A stretch of 64,000 nt of DNA from Phytophthora colocasiae (taxonomy: Eukaryota > Oomycota > Peronosporomycetes > Peronosporales > Peronosporaceae), in contig JAGKQI010000093.1 of assembly GCA_018806915.1 (NCBI GenBank), positions 558,001-622,000 of the forward strand, written 5' to 3'. Below the pieces are notes generated by a model, which saw nothing but the letters and a program-made list of their open reading frames with translations, was not told the DNA's origin and searched no databases. Every line of letters starts with the position of its first letter. The first letter of the stretch is position 1. This document shows, one piece after another, positions 55,813-64,000 of the stretch. The translations under genes and the position numbers were made by a program.

Positions 55813-58600
55813 TCACTCCTGTTCGCAGTCATTGTCGCTTTTCTCGTCGTCGCCATCCTCCTCTCCTACTTCAAGGCGAAGCTCCCGTCGAGTTTTCTTG
55901 CGTTCACCAGCCTGTTGACCAGGACGACGCAGTACAACTCGCTTACCCAAGGTAGGTGGAATTGTTTCCCCGTTTCCAAAGTCCTCATGCCAGATAGCAA
56001 AACATGACTTTGCTACTCCCTTGTACTCACGACGGATTTTGTTGCAGAGCCAAAGTTTCGCATCGTCGAGCGAGCAGCGCTCACAGAAGTACGTAGTCGC
56101 GAACGATTTCTTCTTCTTGTCTGTGCGAAGCAAAGCACAGACTTTGCATGAGCGTTGACGACGTTTCTGAATTCCACTCACCGTCACCCAATCTTCAGAT
56201 TGCTCCGGAGCATGGACGACCCGAATCGCGCGCTTGCGCTTCTGAATTGTAGGTGGCGGCGTCACCACCACGCCAGCAAAGTCCGCTGGTTTCAATTGCA
56301 GGAGCTGGTTTTGTAGGACGCGATACCATTCACACCTGGACATGGTATTTCTCCCAAAGATCCTTGCCGTCTCTCGATGTGATATGTACGAGTTCACTAA
56401 GGCAAGGTCTACGAAGCCCAAAAAGAGACTTTTGTAGTACTTGACAAACTTTGTAGACATCTGAAGCGAATACCGCTGGAGGCGGAGTTGATCATGGACA
56501 TCAACTCCGCCCATACCTCGTTAATAGTCAGAAACAGCGGCTGGACAAGGTACAGTGATATCGCCGATCTGCTTGATCTTCCTTCCAATCGTAGCTGAAG
56601 CCATTGTTGCCCCTGTGCACAAGTAGTGCACAGGTTTTCGATCCCACCAGTGAAATAAGACTAAACTCGGAACGGATACAGAGCGTGAGAAAGTGAATGA
56701 GCCTCTTGGAATGTTTGCAGGACGCGTCTGTCGCGACTCCTTCACGGCCTTGTCGAACCCAAGGCGGTTGGTCATCACCGTGCCAATCACGTACACATTC
56801 ATTCGGAGCAGTTCAACGGCAAGTAAGACAGACGAATAGAATCTGTCGATAACGACAACATGCCACGGGAGCCTCCCATTAGCACTGTCTAGGACGATTT
56901 TCAAGTTTCGAATAACTGCCGCCGCTCCAGTCTTGTTGTCAACAGATGCAGTTGCGCCGTCACCTCCATTGCGTTTACCCGCATACAGCTCGAATCTAGG
57001 CAGTTACGACATTCACAGTTAGATACTTGCATCAACGTCGAGGGTTACGACATAACACAACAAACCTGTGGCAGTAGGCACTTCTAGAGTCGCACATCAT
57101 AAATATCTTTGACCCATAACGATGGGGCTTGTCAGGCATAAACATGCGGGTAGTGTTACGTCTAGATGTGGAGGGCAGGACACCTTCATCAAAAGAAAAT
57201 GAAGAAGATAGAGTCCATCCGGCAAGGAAACGTTCCTGTATCTTGTCACACACAGGGCGAAGCTTCCAAAGCTTGTCTCGGTTTCTTTCTGCTTCATTGT
57301 CAGTGAAGTGCAGATCGCGAAGTATATCCTGGCAACGGTTACGTGCCATGTACCGTCCGAAAGTTCCAGCTGGAACTGCACCATCTTCAACCATGGACCA
57401 GTGAGCAGTGAAGCGTTGCTGAGGGCACAACATGCGCGCGACTAGAAGCCCGATCATCTGCAAAATTTCATGGGTCTGGTATCCCTTCTTCATCTTCAAG
57501 CGCCTACGAATTTGTTTGATCGTCTCACAGCGATGACTCGGCTGCCTTGCTTGAATCGCTTGAGCGCGTTTGTCAATTTGCTGAAGGTTGTAACGGTTTG
57601 TTTCATCGCAGATCATGACCCACAGTGACTTAGGCATGAAGTAGAAGAGAGTGAGAAGTGGTGAGTGGGCAACCGCTAGAAGTTCGGGGACTGGTCGCGC
57701 CTCTTCGTTCTCCAACCCGGGGTATGCAGGCATGTCTTGCTCAAACTCTGAAGATACGGAAGACCACTCCATGGCACGCAACGCTGCCTCTCGCTGTTTC
57801 AATGAATCTTTATCTGATTTGTCCATGTTGAGAGAAGCAATGAAAGCTTTGTCCATCTGGACCGCGTCATCATCGGATAGAACATCACCTTCATCTTCGC
57901 TACCGTAGTCATCGACTCTAGGATTTTCATCGTCGAAGTCATCAATGCATCCGTCGTCACTCTCACCGGAGCTGAAGCTCTCATACGAGCTACAATTCTC
58001 GTCGTCTGGAACGATGTTGACGTCCACCTTCACGTCAACCCGTGACCGTAGTACTCGTCTAGAAACTGCGGGTTCTACGTCTCGATCAGCATCACTATCG
58101 ACACTCGAAGCCTCAGACAGCATCTGCAAGCCCGCGACAGCTTCTTGGTGCGACTCATCAACTTGTATGTCGCCAGGTAGAAGATCAAACGCCCTCGAAA
58201 CGGCGTGCTGGGAAAGATCAACATCCTCAGGCGAACTCGACTCCGGTCCGAACAAATTGTCCAATGTATTCTGTGAAAGCTCCGTATTCGTGTTGATCTG
58301 AGAGGCGCGCACAGGGTCCTCTGCGTTTTCTTCCTTGTCACTCGTCTCTTCTAACTCGCTCATCTCGTCCTCACGATTCAGCAAACCAGCTTTGAGCGCG
58401 TATTCGACTACTGCACTCTCGCCTACAAAAACCTGTGCGCCATCAGGACTCGAGTAGCTCCATTCCCGAGCTAACCCACTTGGTCGTTTCGTGGACCAAC
58501 CCACAGCCTTCAGTTGACGCCAGAAGTGTCCAAAATCGATGTCACGTGCCACCTCGGCGGCGGATTCCTTTGTTCTGCTGGTTGACCGGATGCGCGCCAT
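55813..58600 (-). pseudogene. PiggyBac transposase of element C, one nonsense codon
   Basis: Exon 1 is 58600-57066 and exon 2 is 56995-55813, with a 70-bp intron. The N-terminus (V-G-W-S-T-K-R-P-S-G, then V-F-V-G-E) is the same domain as in elements A and B. An acidic region follows, then the PiggyBac core with all three catalytic Asp regions: F-S-F-D-E-G-V, V-V-I-D-R-F-Y-S-S and M-G-G-V-D-V-H-D-Q. A Cys-rich tail follows (C-K-V-C, Y-F-C-E-R-C). The only break is a TAA at 56521-56523, just before the third Asp motif, in the same frame on both sides. Recent inactivation or a sequence error would explain it. Confidence 0.8.
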
Positions 58601-59538
58601 CGAGCTAATTCTTAAATGAATGGTTTGCGTGGCTGTTGGCACCTGGATTTTTTTTCCCGGTTTCAAATCTTCAAGATATTAAAGTCCTGTGATCTGAAAG
58701 TGTTCCAAATCACCTGTAGCATCTTATGCTCCAAATTTGACTTGATTAAAGTATGGCCCGAGCCATTTTCTATTGTTAATCGCGCTATGTCGTAACTTAC
58801 GACATAATGATTTTGCTATGGCGTATGTTACGACGTTGGGAACCGAGGGGTTAAACATTCAACAGAACTGTGGGCTCAGGATCAGGAAGCGACGGGTGAG
58901 CGTCTAACTCCACCAACATGTTAGTAAAATTTACTACACACTAACTAACTGTTTATATACAGGGTCGCCAACTCTACAGTTAGCGTTAGTGCGAACACTA
59001 AGTATAAGGCGAGCCAGGAAGTCAAGAAAGCGCAAATGTTCCTGCTTTCGAGAACTGTCAGTACAGTTCGAGAACAATGACAAAGTGAGGGGGGGGAAGG
59101 GGGGGGGGGGCAGTGAGGAGCTGAAGCACAATGGAGGCAGCGATTCTAGCGGAGCCAAAACTGCTGAGATAAAAAAAAATCCGCGGCAACATGATCAAAA
59201 TAAACGGACGCTACAGTGTGATCCTTCTATTACTCCGAAACGAGAAGGAGGAAGACGAGAGAACTCGCACCCCCCGTCACCGATGTCGGTCAGAAGGTAG
59301 ACTTTTTGGGGGGTCGTATTTGGGTCGGGTCGGGACTTTTGGTCGGACGAAGATACCTTGAAGCGATGAAAGCTTTAGGGCGTCTTTGTTAGGATTTTCC
59401 GTCTCGTTAAGTTAAATCGACCAGTAACCAGACGAAACCGTGATTGGCTAAAATATCATAACCATACGGGTACGGCGTAACTACATCGGTGACCTAGTTA
59501 CGGCCTGGGGCCGTCTGGTTAAATCGAAAGATCGAACA

Positions 59539-60660
59539 ATGAGCGGCGTTCATCTGGCGGCGGCATTAACCGCGTGCTGTGCTGCTGTCGCGGCTGCTGA
59601 GGCAACAAGCGTGCTAGGAGAGAGGGGGCCGAACGCCAACGTTCTGACGATCACCAACTCCGATTTCGAGCGTGCTTTGGCCACCCCAGCTGGTGACAGG
59701 TGGTTGTGCAAACGTTTACGATGCCGCCGAGTGACTTTCATCGCGTTTGTGGAGTTCTTACAGAGGCGGGGCTTTGCGTTTAGCACCACTACTTTTCGCA
59801 AGCACAGCTATGCAAAGCGAGTTGCAGGTGTCCTGTACTTCTACGGTTCGTCCGGGTCGTATCAATCGACTGCTGACGCGATGGGTATGAATGAGGCTGT
59901 TCTTTTCGTTGCTGTGGATGAGCTTACGGCGTTTTTGGTCAGTATTCTAGCGGAGGTTGTCCGTTTTCCCCAGACCCTAGACGAGTGGAGAAGCATCGAG
60001 AATAAATTTAAGCAGAAGAAAGGCATACCAGGTATAACAGGAGCCGTCGATGGTTCGCTGATCGCCATTCAGAGACCAGATGACTATGAGGGATTCTACT
60101 GTCGAAAGTGTTACCCCGCAATCAACATGCAGGCAATTGTGAACGCAGATTTAAAGTTCATGGCCATTGATTTGTTTCCTGGCTCGTGGTCCGATAAAAA
60201 AATGTGGAAATTTGCGCCTTCGAGTGATCGTTATTGTGCGCAAATGCCCAAGGAGACACATTTACTTGGGGATTCCGGATACACACTATACCCTTGGTTA
60301 ATTACACCGTATCTTCCTCGCGAGGAAGGTGGGCGGCTTACTCAAAGACAAAAAGACTTCAACTTTGCCCATTCCAGTACTCGAATGACAGTAGAACAAA
60401 CGTTTGGACGGTGGAAAGGTAGATTTCGTCGACTGTTGACAGTTATGGGAGAAAAAACGATTGATAAAGTTTGCAGTATCATTGCTGCGACGGTTGTGGT
60501 GCACAACTTATTCCAAGATTTGGCGGACGATGCCCCGTTTCCTCAAGCAACTGACGAAGACGTGGAGGTGGTGGCCACACCAGAGCACTTTCCTGCGGCT
60601 TCTCTTCGCGCGATAGCGCTCACCAAACGGGATAGACTCATGTCAATTGTGACGAGATAG
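59539..60660 (+). CDS. Harbinger transposase (HARBI1-type DDE_Tnp_4)
   Basis: 373 aa without breaks. The catalytic residues are D171 in G-A-V-D-G-S, D245 in L-L-G-D-S-G-Y and E286 in M-T-V-E-Q-T-F-G-R-W-K. The HTH-like region before them includes Y-Q-S-T-A-D-A-M-G. It cuts and pastes the element at TWA sites, with help from the Myb-like partner that brings it to the nucleus and the ends. The frame overlaps the 3' end of the partner gene by 18 bp on the opposite strand. Confidence 0.9.
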   Translation: MSGVHLAAALTACCAAVAAAEATSVLGERGPNANVLTITNSDFERALATPAGDRWLCKRLRCRRVTFIAFVEFLQRRGFAFSTTTFRKHSYAKRVAGVLYFYGSSGSYQSTADAMGMNEAVLFVAVDELTAFLVSILAEVVRFPQTLDEWRSIENKFKQKKGIPGITGAVDGSLIAIQRPDDYEGFYCRKCYPAINMQAIVNADLKFMAIDLFPGSWSDKKMWKFAPSSDRYCAQMPKETHLLGDSGYTLYPWLITPYLPREEGGRLTQRQKDFNFAHSSTRMTVEQTFGRWKGRFRRLLTVMGEKTIDKVCSIIAATVVVHNLFQDLADDAPFPQATDEDVEVVATPEHFPAASLRAIALTKRDRLMSIVTR

Positions 60661-61677
60661 TTTATCTCCGATCTGTGTCAGTTGCGCGAGCATCTGCTGC
60701 ATCACTTGGGCCTGAAGCTGCTGCTGCTGAAGCAACTGCTCTGAGATTTCAGCCTGGTGCTGTTGCTGCAGCATGACCGCCTGGAGCACTGGTTGAGTTA
60801 CCGGAGGCGTCTCCTCGCCCTCGCCTCCCCCTGATGGCACGTGACTGCTCCGAATTATTGCTGATGCCACTTTGGAAATGCTCTTCGACAACGAATGCAT
60901 ACCTTCTGCTACATGTTCCCCTTGCGTTTTTGCTTTTTTCGTCTGTCGAGATGCTGCTTTTGACGATGTAGTCGTGGAGGTTGACGACGATGACGATATT
61001 GGTGAAGTCCTTACCCCCGCACGCTCTTCGGTACGGCTGGTGACAGTGCTAACTGATACTGCAGTCGCTGCGTGGACTGGAGGGTTTTGGGTAGTAGACG
61101 ATATAAATGGCGATGCCTGTAGACCATCTTTCTGCCCCCAGAGGTCTCGCATGAGCTCCAAGCAGGGTGGCTCAATAGGAGCCGACGAGTTGCCAGTTTT
61201 TGCAAGGTCGCTATTGTAGGCTGTCCATAGTCGTAAGAGGTGCTTCAGCTGCAGCAGAAGCATCAGGTCAGACACAAATAATGCAAGATCCAACTGAACA
61301 CGTCCTACCTTGTTCTTGCACTGCTCAGCACCAACCTCAGCAAGGATTTCTCTCTCGACTCCAGCGGCTAGCATCTCCCAACTCTCGCGGATGTCCTGGT
61401 TTGATCGAACACCGTCGAAGCGATCGGGCATTTCAATGTAGCGCATTTTTAGCAATACGCTCGCCTGGGCTTCCGTCCACTTGAACGGCTCCGTTTTGTC
61501 TTTTTTGGGGGGCCTTCCACGTTTCTGACGCTGCTTCGACTTCCCCTTGGACACAGCTGACGCTGCCTGCGCTGGTGCTGAAGGGGGAGTTGTCGCATGG
61601 TCCTCTCCGGCGGCTTCACCATGATCAGGGACCCTAAGGAGTGACAGACTGGAGTCTTCTTCACCCGCGCTCACCAT
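60643..61677 (-). CDS. Harbinger Myb/trihelix-like partner protein
   Basis: 344 aa if unspliced. The N-terminus has a basic stretch (R-G-R-P-P-K-K-D-K), then a trihelix-like domain starting P-F-K-W-T-E-A-Q-A-S and ending with C-K-N-K. A 60-nt stretch after C-K-N-K begins GTAGGACGTG and ends CTGCTGCAG; it looks like an intron in frame, and splicing would place L-K-H-L-L-R-L-W-T-A-Y-N directly after the domain. The C-terminus is Ser/Thr-rich and then Gln-rich (Q-Q-Q-Q-L-Q-A-Q-V). In this family the partner binds the element ends and the transposase. Confidence 0.8.
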   Translation of the reverse strand: MVSAGEEDSSLSLLRVPDHGEAAGEDHATTPPSAPAQAASAVSKGKSKQRQKRGRPPKKDKTEPFKWTEAQASVLLKMRYIEMPDRFDGVRSNQDIRESWEMLAAGVEREILAEVGAEQCKNKVGRVQLDLALFVSDLMLLLQLKHLLRLWTAYNSDLAKTGNSSAPIEPPCLELMRDLWGQKDGLQASPFISSTTQNPPVHAATAVSVSTVTSRTEERAGVRTSPISSSSSTSTTTSSKAASRQTKKAKTQGEHVAEGMHSLSKSISKVASAIIRSSHVPSGGGEGEETPPVTQPVLQAVMLQQQHQAEISEQLLQQQQLQAQVMQQMLAQLTQIGDKLSRHN

Positions 61678-61808
61678 ATCCGCAGATAATCTCGCAATGC
61701 GAGAAGACCATTGGTCTCTGAAGCGACGCGAAACAAAGACGATTTTCGGTAACCATACGGGTACGATTTAACTTAACGAGACGGAAAATCCTAACAAAGA
61801 GGCCCTTA

Positions 61809-61838
61809 GGGCCTCTTTGTTAGGATTTTCCGTCTCGT
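61809..61838. repeat. second Harbinger end, directly beside the first element
   Basis: After the TTA that closes the element, the sequence GGGCCTCTTTGTTAGG and the following 14 bases repeat the terminal sequence in the opposite direction. No matching second end follows. It may be the remainder of an earlier Harbinger insertion at the same site. Confidence 0.6.
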
Positions 61839-62551
61839 ACAGAAACGACAGAAGATGCAGGTCATCTTTCTGGTGTGCTGAGTGCATGATCCGGGTTGGC
61901 TATTCTTACTGGCAAGTAAAAGAAAACCACCTTCGCGACTTCCTCAACAACCGGAGGCAACGCCAAGAAAGTCACGTGTCTAGCTAGGTTAAACGTATCG
62001 GCGTTGCCATAGCTGAGCTTGCTGGCTCGAAGTATTTCGTCTGGAAAAACACCGACCAAAAGTCCCGACCCGACCCAAATACGACCCCCAAAATAATCTA
62101 CGGGTCAGAACTCTCTGAAGTGATTCACGAAGAGAGGGGATAGCACAACTTAGTCAGGATGGAAACCGTCTAGCCTCCCCATGAATAAATGATGATCTCC
62201 GGACAGGTTGATGAAAGGACGGCTCAACGACTTGCTGAACAAAAGTTGAGGAAAGAGGAAGCCATGGATAAGCAGGGCTCTCCAAATAAGTAGGGATTAG
62301 GGATTGACGGGGCTGGAGGCGTCTCAATCCCTTATTGATGAACGTACCCTTAATTGACAATATTATTGTCAACTTCAACTTATAAGATACTATAAAGATC
62401 CGGTAAGAGTCGAGGAGTAAAGCAGTCCTCGAAACCTCTCCCGGTGGGCGTTATACCGTGCCGGGGACCACAGCCACTCTCATGCTGGCATTTCCGATTT
62501 TGCGAACCAAGTCCAACACTCTTCTACTCAACTTGTTCACCCTCGTCATCC

Positions 62552-62896
62552 ATGGCTACCTTAGACCCTGGTCTCTCGAACAAGGAGATCTGTTCGTTGA
62601 TGTATCGAGACCAAACAAGCGGAGGAAGAACCTGCAACGGATGCAACACCTTCATCTTTCAGGACCGAAGTCGCGGCTATCATAACCTCATCTCGCATCT
62701 GCGGCGCCACCCAGCCTATGAGCGACTGCTGGAGCGTTGCGTTCGACAACGAATCCCCGTCACTATGGACATGTTTGTCGATAAGGACTCCCGTACTACG
62801 CATGGTTGGATGAAACTTGTGGTGCTTAAGGATCTTCCATTTTCGTCAGTCGATGACGACGTGTTTCGAGAAGCGGTTAAGTACAACGATATTTAA
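62552..62896 (+). CDS. hAT BED zinc-finger fragment
   Basis: 114 aa from ATG at 62552. C-N-G-C-N-T-F and the later H-N-L-I-S-H-L-R-R-H form a BED-type C2H2 finger that binds DNA, here likely the element's own ends. The frame ends soon after Y-N-D-I, where the catalytic part of the transposase should begin. It is either a fragment or a truncated protein that could compete with the full transposase. Confidence 0.55.
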   Translation: MATLDPGLSNKEICSLMYRDQTSGGRTCNGCNTFIFQDRSRGYHNLISHLRRHPAYERLLERCVRQRIPVTMDMFVDKDSRTTHGWMKLVVLKDLPFSSVDDDVFREAVKYNDI

Positions 62897-62922
62897 AAAA
62901 AAATGATATTTTTGACGAGCTG

Positions 62923-63477
62923 TTGTTAGAGTTTCCAGAGATGAAGACACGCCTATCAACCGAAGCCACCATTATTCAGTCCAAGGACTTTGAAAGAGCT
63001 GTCGTGAAGGTACAAAATAATCAGGATTCTGTCCTAACCACCAAAGAAGCCGCAACGCTGGCTAGACTCATCCGCCCAGAAATTGTAGCAGCACGCGCTG
63101 CAAAATCTGCCAGTAAGAAGGCAAAACGGCGCCGTATCCAAGAAGAACCGGAAACCAACTTGGAGACATCAGGCAAAAAACGACGGCGTACAGGAAAAGA
63201 AGTGATGGAGTCGATCAACATTCGAGCTGCACTGCGCGTAAAGGAGGCATCAATATACTCGGATCTCACGTGGCTGCCAGCCACTTCGGTACAAGTAGAG
63301 CGTCTTTTCTCCAAGATTAAGTGCATGCTGGGGTATCTTCGGAAAAGCATCAGTCATGAGACGCTCGAGACCTTACTTTACCTGAAGATGAACTGGGACT
63401 TAGTGACGGACGAAGTGATTTCGAACGCCGTGAAACGCGCAGTTGAGGACGACAACGAAGAAGAAGCAGATCTCTAA
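62923..63477 (+). pseudogene. hAT C-terminal dimerisation fragment
   Basis: 184 open codons with a Lys/Arg-rich block (K-K-A-K-R-R-R) and the hATC motif W-L-P-A-T-S-V-Q-V-E-R-L-F-S-K. The catalytic RNase H-like core is absent between this frame and the BED frame 27 bp upstream. Confidence 0.6.
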
Positions 63478-63718
63478 AACCGTAGTTCTTAATCTGTAAG
63501 AAGTAGATAAAGACCCCCTTTTCAATAATTGCGTAAGTGCCAAATATTGAGATGGCCGCTCCCTCCCTTATTGTCCCCCTACAATAATACCCCTTTTTCA
63601 ATAACAATACATTTTTGGAGACCCCTGATGGATAAGTGCGATCTTGAAGTAAAGCAGGAACGAGAGGCGATCTGGCGACGCTATTCAGATGAAGAAATTG
63701 ACTATGCTGCCCCGCTAT

Positions 63719-64000
63719 GATGATCCACACACTTCGACCTACAGTGTAAGTCACGTGGTAATTCCTCACAGGAGAAATTGAAGAATGTATGCTCTTTATC
63801 GTAGTTACATGTAGTGGCGTGAGCCCGGATTTACGTTGAGCTTCAAGCTTTGCTTCCTACTTAACTTCAAAGCGAACTAAAAGACACCGTGATACTGATT
63901 CTCACCAAGTCATCGAGATGCAGCCGACGGTCGTTAGGCTGAGACCCGCCGCAAGCCGCTTCTCGTCCCAGGCAGCATTCTCGCCGTAGATTTGAACCTC
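63719..64000 (+). other. possible first exon of a mitochondrial protein gene at the window end
   Basis: ATG at 63918 opens 23 codons (MQPTVVRLRPAASRFSSQAA) that look like a mitochondrial presequence: basic, Ser-rich and without acidic residues. They stop at TAG 63987 unless spliced at the GT at 63986. The gene would continue beyond the window. No other feature is seen here. Confidence 0.2.

Larger units (their letters stand above)
54095..58850. mobile_element. PiggyBac element C, nested in the hAT element
   Basis: TTAA at 54091-54094 precedes CCCCTCGGTTCCCAA, and the inverse TTGGGAACCGAGGGG ends at 58850, followed by TTAA. It carries a transposase with one nonsense codon and, at its left end, an inserted pogo-like element. 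There is no DOT1-like gene in this one, unlike elements A and B. Confidence 0.85.
53358..59000. mobile_element. hAT-type element, host of a nested PiggyBac
   Basis: AGTATAAG at 53350-53357 is repeated at 59001-59008, the 8-bp duplication typical of hAT. The ends are TAGTGTACTCCGCC and, inverted at the right, TAGTGTTCGCACTAA. Without the nested PiggyBac the element is only about 880 bp and holds a fragment of the hAT dimerisation domain. It is therefore non-autonomous. Confidence 0.7.
59378..61805. mobile_element. PIF/Harbinger element, apparently intact
   Basis: TTA at 59375-59377 and TTA at 61806-61808 flank inverted ends of about 40 bp (GGGCGTCTTTGTTAGG at the left, inverse at the right). 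TTA duplication and a two-gene layout, DDE transposase plus Myb/trihelix-like protein, are diagnostic for PIF/Harbinger. Both frames are open, so the element could be active. Confidence 0.85.
59296..62102. mobile_element. short TIR element (MITE-like) interrupted by Harbinger
   Basis: GTAGACTTTTTGGGG at the left and its near-inverse CCCCAAAATAATCTAC at the right continue as matching repeats of about 48 bp (TTTGGGTCGGGTCGGGACTT). GGTCAGAA at 59288-59295 recurs at 62103-62110 as a likely 8-bp duplication. Without the Harbinger element it is about 375 bp and non-coding. Confidence 0.65.
62273..63627. mobile_element. hAT element with internal deletion
   Basis: ATGGATAAG lies before 62273 and again after 63627. 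The ends CAGGGCTCTCCAAATAA and, inverted at the right, CAGGGGTCTCCAAAAAT are hAT-type. The element keeps a BED-finger frame and a dimerisation frame but lacks the catalytic core, so it is non-autonomous. Confidence 0.8.
52965..63718 (+). pseudogene. copy of NELF-C/D 3' end plus SANT-like gene, split by three insertions
   Basis: Four blocks in order match 40180-39047. 52965-53349 has the NELF-C/D end (ATTTCGTCGGACCAGTTGCA) and the first part of the SANT-like gene to T-R-F-I-E-Y-K. 59009-59295 has C-F-R-E-L-S-V and the linker. 62111-62272 has A-Q-R-L-A-E-Q-K-L. 63628-63718 has Q-E-R-E-A-I and the end Y-S-D-E-E-I-D-Y-A-A-P-L. The gaps are filled by insertions at 53358-59000, 59296-62102 and 62273-63627, each flanked by a target duplication. 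The gene part is inactive. Confidence 0.75.

Overview
The window looks like nuclear DNA of an oomycete, most probably Phytophthora or a close relative. The reasons are short GT-AG introns of about 50-70 bp, tightly packed genes, a Crinkler-type pseudogene, oomycete-style PiggyBac, Merlin/ISXO2, hAT, pogo and Harbinger elements, and a conserved eukaryotic gene set. Species was not determined.

Layout. (1) 1-2400: the 5' end of a CENP-B-type DNA-binding gene, an unrecognised ORF and a broken Merlin/ISXO2-like transposase. (2) 2493-22544: two PiggyBac elements placed head to tail that share one TTAA. Element A (2497-13607) is old and decayed. Element B (13612-22540) is nearly intact. Both carry, besides the transposase, a gene that joins a SANT/Myb-like DNA-binding domain to a DOT1-like methyltransferase domain. 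In B the two genes are convergent and share six middle exons through a palindromic duplication. All introns in that block are phase 1, so every shared exon is a whole number of codons. (3) 22585-52758: a host gene island with a CENP-B-HTH protein, an ankyrin protein, two tandem membrane-anchored HECT ligases, an ATG17-like protein, an OXA1/YidC insertase, a NUDCD1-like protein, RPAP3, a Crinkler-like pseudogene, a transposon-derived SANT-like gene, NELF-C/D fused to two WW domains, an Aha1-domain protein, a large coiled-coil protein, transketolase and the KEOPS subunit Cgi121. (4) 52965-63718: a segmental copy of the 39047-40180 region, broken by three transposon insertions, one of them a nest four levels deep (pogo in PiggyBac in hAT in the copied segment). 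The last 280 bases may hold the start of one more gene.

How the genes fit together. The island is rich in RNA polymerase II assembly and elongation factors (RPAP3, NELF-C/D) and chaperone-linked proteins (NUDCD1-like, Aha1-like, RPAP3). I see no sign of operon-like co-regulation beyond two divergent promoters. The most striking part is the PiggyBac pair. A transposon lineage that carries its own DOT1-like putative histone methyltransferase, built from exons shared with its transposase, would be a way for a transposon to write chromatin marks. The function is inference; the gene structures and element ends are read directly from the sequence.
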